A DNA stretch of 7,476 nucleotides from a bacterium. GTDB lineage: Bacteria; Babelota; Babeliae; Babelales; Vermiphilaceae. The notes below the pieces were generated by a model. The model searched no databases. It was given only the letters and a program-made list of their open reading frames with translations, and was not told the DNA's origin. Each line of letters begins with the position of its first letter. Position 1 is the stretch's first letter. Shown here piece after piece: positions 5,378 through 7,476 of this stretch. Where the stretch lies: assembly GCA_021827875.1 (NCBI GenBank), contig JAKAUA010000081.1, positions 1-7,476 of the forward strand, written 5' to 3'. Position numbers and translations under genes: made by a program.

Positions 5378-6697
5378 TTAATCGTTAAAAGTATTGATCG
5401 TCTTTGTATCACGCGTGACCAAAATCTGCATAATACGTTTTTCCGTCGCACGTTGTACTTGGAACCAATAATCTTTGTACAACAATGATTCACCTTTTTT
5501 TGGCAAATGGTGCAAGCGCTCAGTAATAAAGCCACCTAAGGTCTCTTCCTGCGTATCATCAAAAGAGATTTTGAGCAGATCGGTCATTTCAGTCAACGAT
5601 ATGGTCGCATCCACCAGCCAGCTACCCTGACGCACGGGAGAAATTTTTTCATGAATTGGTTCTTCGTGCTCATCACTGATCTCACCCACAATTTCTTCCA
5701 GCACGTCCTCGAGTGTAATAAGACCGGCAATCTCACCATACTCATTAATCACCAAGGCAATGTGCACATGCTGATATCTGAATTCACGCAGCAACTGATT
5801 TACCTTTACGCTCTCCGGCACAAGCAAGATAGGACGCAACAACTCTTTGAGCTGTTTGCTTGGATCAGTAGCAATGGCAGCCACCACATCTTTGAGATGC
5901 ACCATGCCTACCATATTATCTTTGTTATCAAGCCATGCGGGAAGACGGCTAAATTGATGCTCAATAAATAGATCCAGTGCTTCTTTGGCAGTAAGTGTCA
6001 CCGGAATAGATACAATATCTGAAGCCGCAATCATAATATCTTTTACTCTTGTGCGACCAAGCTCAAAGATATTTTGCAACATGTCAGTCTTTTCTCTCTC
6101 AATCAATCCTTTTTCAAAAATGTAATCGATCAAAAACTGAATCTCATGTTCTGAGGATACCCATTCACTGCCGGTTTCCGTCTCACTAGAGCCGCTGATT
6201 TTTGCAGTAATAAAATCAGTAAATCCAATTAAGAAGCTAACGATCGGATAGAATAGATAAAAGATGATATTAGTGATCCACAGGCTCGAGCGGAATAGCC
6301 CTTCACCCCTGCCACGCGCTAAGTTTTTTGGAATAATTTCTCCAAATAACAGGATTGTTACCGTAGCCAGCACAATACCTGCCCAAAAGCCAAGGCCATG
6401 AGAAAGATGCAAACGGCTAAATATTATCTGGGTAATATTAGTGGAAATGGCCGATAAAATAACATCGGCCAAGTTACTTGCAATAAGGATCGTGATCAGC
6501 ACACGATGAGGGTGTCTCTCCAAGCTTTGGAAAAGCGTATGATAGTGCTCTGATGATGCCGCAGCCATTTCTTTCAGCTTAAATAAACGCAATGCGGCGA
6601 TACTTGTTTCTAAAAATGAAAAAACGGCACGACAGAAGAGACAGATAACAAAAAAGATTATATATGCAGTAAGCGAACTCGGGCTATCGTCTAACAT
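5378..6697 (-). CDS. CNNM/CorC (HlyC-type) family membrane protein with CBS pair
   Basis: A 439-residue protein with the full architecture of the family often annotated hemolysin C or CorC and linked to magnesium/cobalt transport. An N-terminal DUF21/CNNM membrane domain has hydrophobic segments at about 8-32, 65-88, 104-126 and 138-163. It includes FLETSIAALRL (28-38), SNLADVILSA (74-83) and GEIIPKNLA (119-127). A CBS pair spans about 215-340, with VGMVHLKDV and NEYGEIAGLITLEDVLEEI (318-336), followed by EIVGEISDEHEE (335-346). A CorC_HlyC C-terminal domain follows at about 355-435. It acts in the cytoplasmic membrane; ion efflux with nucleotide binding at the CBS domains is known for some members. 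AAGGA (minus strand, 6710-6706) sits eight bases before the ATG. It follows the sigma factor gene by 40 bases, so co-transcription is possible. Length and motifs look intact. Confidence 0.95.
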   Translation of the reverse strand: MLDDSPSSLTAYIIFFVICLFCRAVFSFLETSIAALRLFKLKEMAAASSEHYHTLFQSLERHPHRVLITILIASNLADVILSAISTNITQIIFSRLHLSHGLGFWAGIVLATVTILLFGEIIPKNLARGRGEGLFRSSLWITNIIFYLFYPIVSFLIGFTDFITAKISGSSETETGSEWVSSEHEIQFLIDYIFEKGLIEREKTDMLQNIFELGRTRVKDIMIAASDIVSIPVTLTAKEALDLFIEHQFSRLPAWLDNKDNMVGMVHLKDVVAAIATDPSKQLKELLRPILLVPESVKVNQLLREFRYQHVHIALVINEYGEIAGLITLEDVLEEIVGEISDEHEEPIHEKISPVRQGSWLVDATISLTEMTDLLKISFDDTQEETLGGFITERLHHLPKKGESLLYKDYWFQVQRATEKRIMQILVTRDTKTINTFND

Positions 6698-6737
6698 AAA
6701 CAGTGTCCTTTATTATCAATTATATGCTTCAATCCTA

Positions 6738-7476
6738 TTACTCCATTGACTCATCATCAATGGTTTCTTCATCTTCTTGCAATACCAAATCTTCAAATTC
6801 TTTGTCAAAGAATGTGCGTAATTTTTTGCTGCGAGAAGGATGGCGCAACTTACGCAATGCTTTTACTTCGATCTGACGAATACGCTCTCTGGTTACCGAG
6901 AAGTCTTTACCAACTTCTTCTAAAGTATGCTCAGAAGCAACGTCAATACCAAAACGCATTTTGAGCACTTTTTCTTCACGCGGTGTCAATGATTTCAACA
7001 CCTCACGCACACGCTCTTTCAAATCATTATTGGTTACGGTATCTGATGGCGAGAATTCATTTTCATTTTCGATGAAATCTTTAATGAATGCATCTTCACT
7101 ATCACCTACCGGTGTTTCTAATGAAATTGGCTCTTTGGATATCTTGATAATATTTTTAATCTTCTTTTCATCAAGATTCAACTCTTTTGCCAATTCAGCA
7201 TGAGAAGGCTCACGGCCATGCTCTTGTATAAAGGTGCGCTTGATCTTATTAATCTTGTTCAACGTCTCAACCATGTGTACCGGTACACGAATAGTACGTG
7301 ACTGGTCCGCAATGGCACGAGTAATAGCTTGACGAATCCACCAGGTTGCATAGGTAGAGAATTTGTAACCACGTTCAAATTCGAACTTTTCTACTGCTTT
7401 CATCAAACCGATGTTACCTTCTTGAATCAAATCAAGGAAGTGGAGACCACGGTTAACATATTTTTTTGCCAAGTTA
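6738..7476 (-). CDS. rpoD: Primary RNA polymerase sigma factor, C-terminal part (5' truncated)
   Basis: The frame is open through the window edge. The TTG at 7472 is an internal leucine (N-L-A-K-K-Y), not a start, as the homologous region 2 continues upstream. Counting from that leucine, residues 12-30 (LDLIQEGNIGLMKAVEKF) and 38-67 (the TYATWWIRQAI and TIRVPVHM stretch) are regions 2.2-2.4, which bind core polymerase and the -10 element. About 68-148 is region 3. Residues 161-212 are region 4, including LTPREEKVLKMRFG and the recognition helix VTRERIRQIEVKALRKLR, which binds the -35. After LRTFFD the protein continues for 21 residues, 11 of them acidic, beyond where the E. coli-type protein ends. 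It directs housekeeping transcription in the cytoplasm. This marks the window as chromosomal. Confidence 0.95.
   Translation of the reverse strand, partial: NLAKKYVNRGLHFLDLIQEGNIGLMKAVEKFEFERGYKFSTYATWWIRQAITRAIADQSRTIRVPVHMVETLNKINKIKRTFIQEHGREPSHAELAKELNLDEKKIKNIIKISKEPISLETPVGDSEDAFIKDFIENENEFSPSDTVTNNDLKERVREVLKSLTPREEKVLKMRFGIDVASEHTLEEVGKDFSVTRERIRQIEVKALRKLRHPSRSKKLRTFFDKEFEDLVLQEDEETIDDESME

Noticed and set aside
6719..6724. Perfect TATAAT on the minus strand before the CNNM-type gene
   Set aside because: No acceptable -35 at 16-18 bases and no extended -10; in AT-rich DNA this alone is not convincing, although an internal promoter is possible.
7470..7472. TTG as start of the sigma factor
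   Set aside because: It falls in the middle of conserved region 2; the gene clearly continues beyond the window.
1..7476. CRISPR array, tRNA, rRNA, transposase or phage integration site
   Set aside because: No regularly spaced repeats, cloverleaf, rRNA-like sequence or transposase motif was seen on either strand.

Overview
The window is AT-rich bacterial DNA with two gene blocks that converge at about position 4040. The rightmost gene is a primary (housekeeping) sigma factor, so this is a chromosome, not a phage or plasmid. Secreted M48-like zinc proteases with no close textbook name, a partial tail-anchored protein, and amoeba-symbiont-type envelope proteins suggest an intracellular or host-associated lineage. 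Candidatus Dependentiae (TM6/Babeliales) is my best guess from overall protein flavour. That is inference and cannot be proven from this window.

Left block, plus strand (1-4041): the C-terminal end of a membrane-anchored protein (3-476) is followed by a rho-independent terminator (485-525). Then come four consecutive genes, each encoding a protein with an HExxH zinc-protease motif and a downstream E-x-R-A-D third-ligand motif (541-1338, 1349-2212, 2228-3211, 3277-4041). The first three are separated by only 10 and 15 bases and look like one operon; the fourth lies 65 bases further on. Genes 2 and 3 are clear tandem duplicates whose ends are much better conserved than their middles. Genes 2-4 share an N-terminal KWMxWANxNV motif and a C-terminal DRIxLLxxIKxEL motif. 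Gene 1 is a shorter, apparently membrane-embedded relative without those modules. The N-terminal sorting signals differ: Ser at the cleavage site in gene 2, a lipobox Cys in genes 3 and 4, and a hydrophobic anchor in gene 1. The set may therefore be distributed over different envelope compartments.

Right block, minus strand (7476-4036): a primary sigma factor C-terminal part (rpoD-like, cut by the window edge), then a CNNM/CorC-type DUF21-CBS-CorC_HlyC membrane protein. After a candidate promoter come two exported proteins in overlapping frames: a 159-residue protein of unknown function carrying an in-frame palindromic repeat, and a 269-residue protein with a GIGHFIWYP motif. The last gene of this block overlaps the stop codon of the last protease gene by six bases, tail to tail. 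Base composition changes visibly at that junction, from very AT-rich in the protease cluster to much richer in G+C in the opposing genes.

The most unusual content is the tandem protease paralog array with divergent sorting signals, and the palindromic element translated inside the secreted 159-residue protein.
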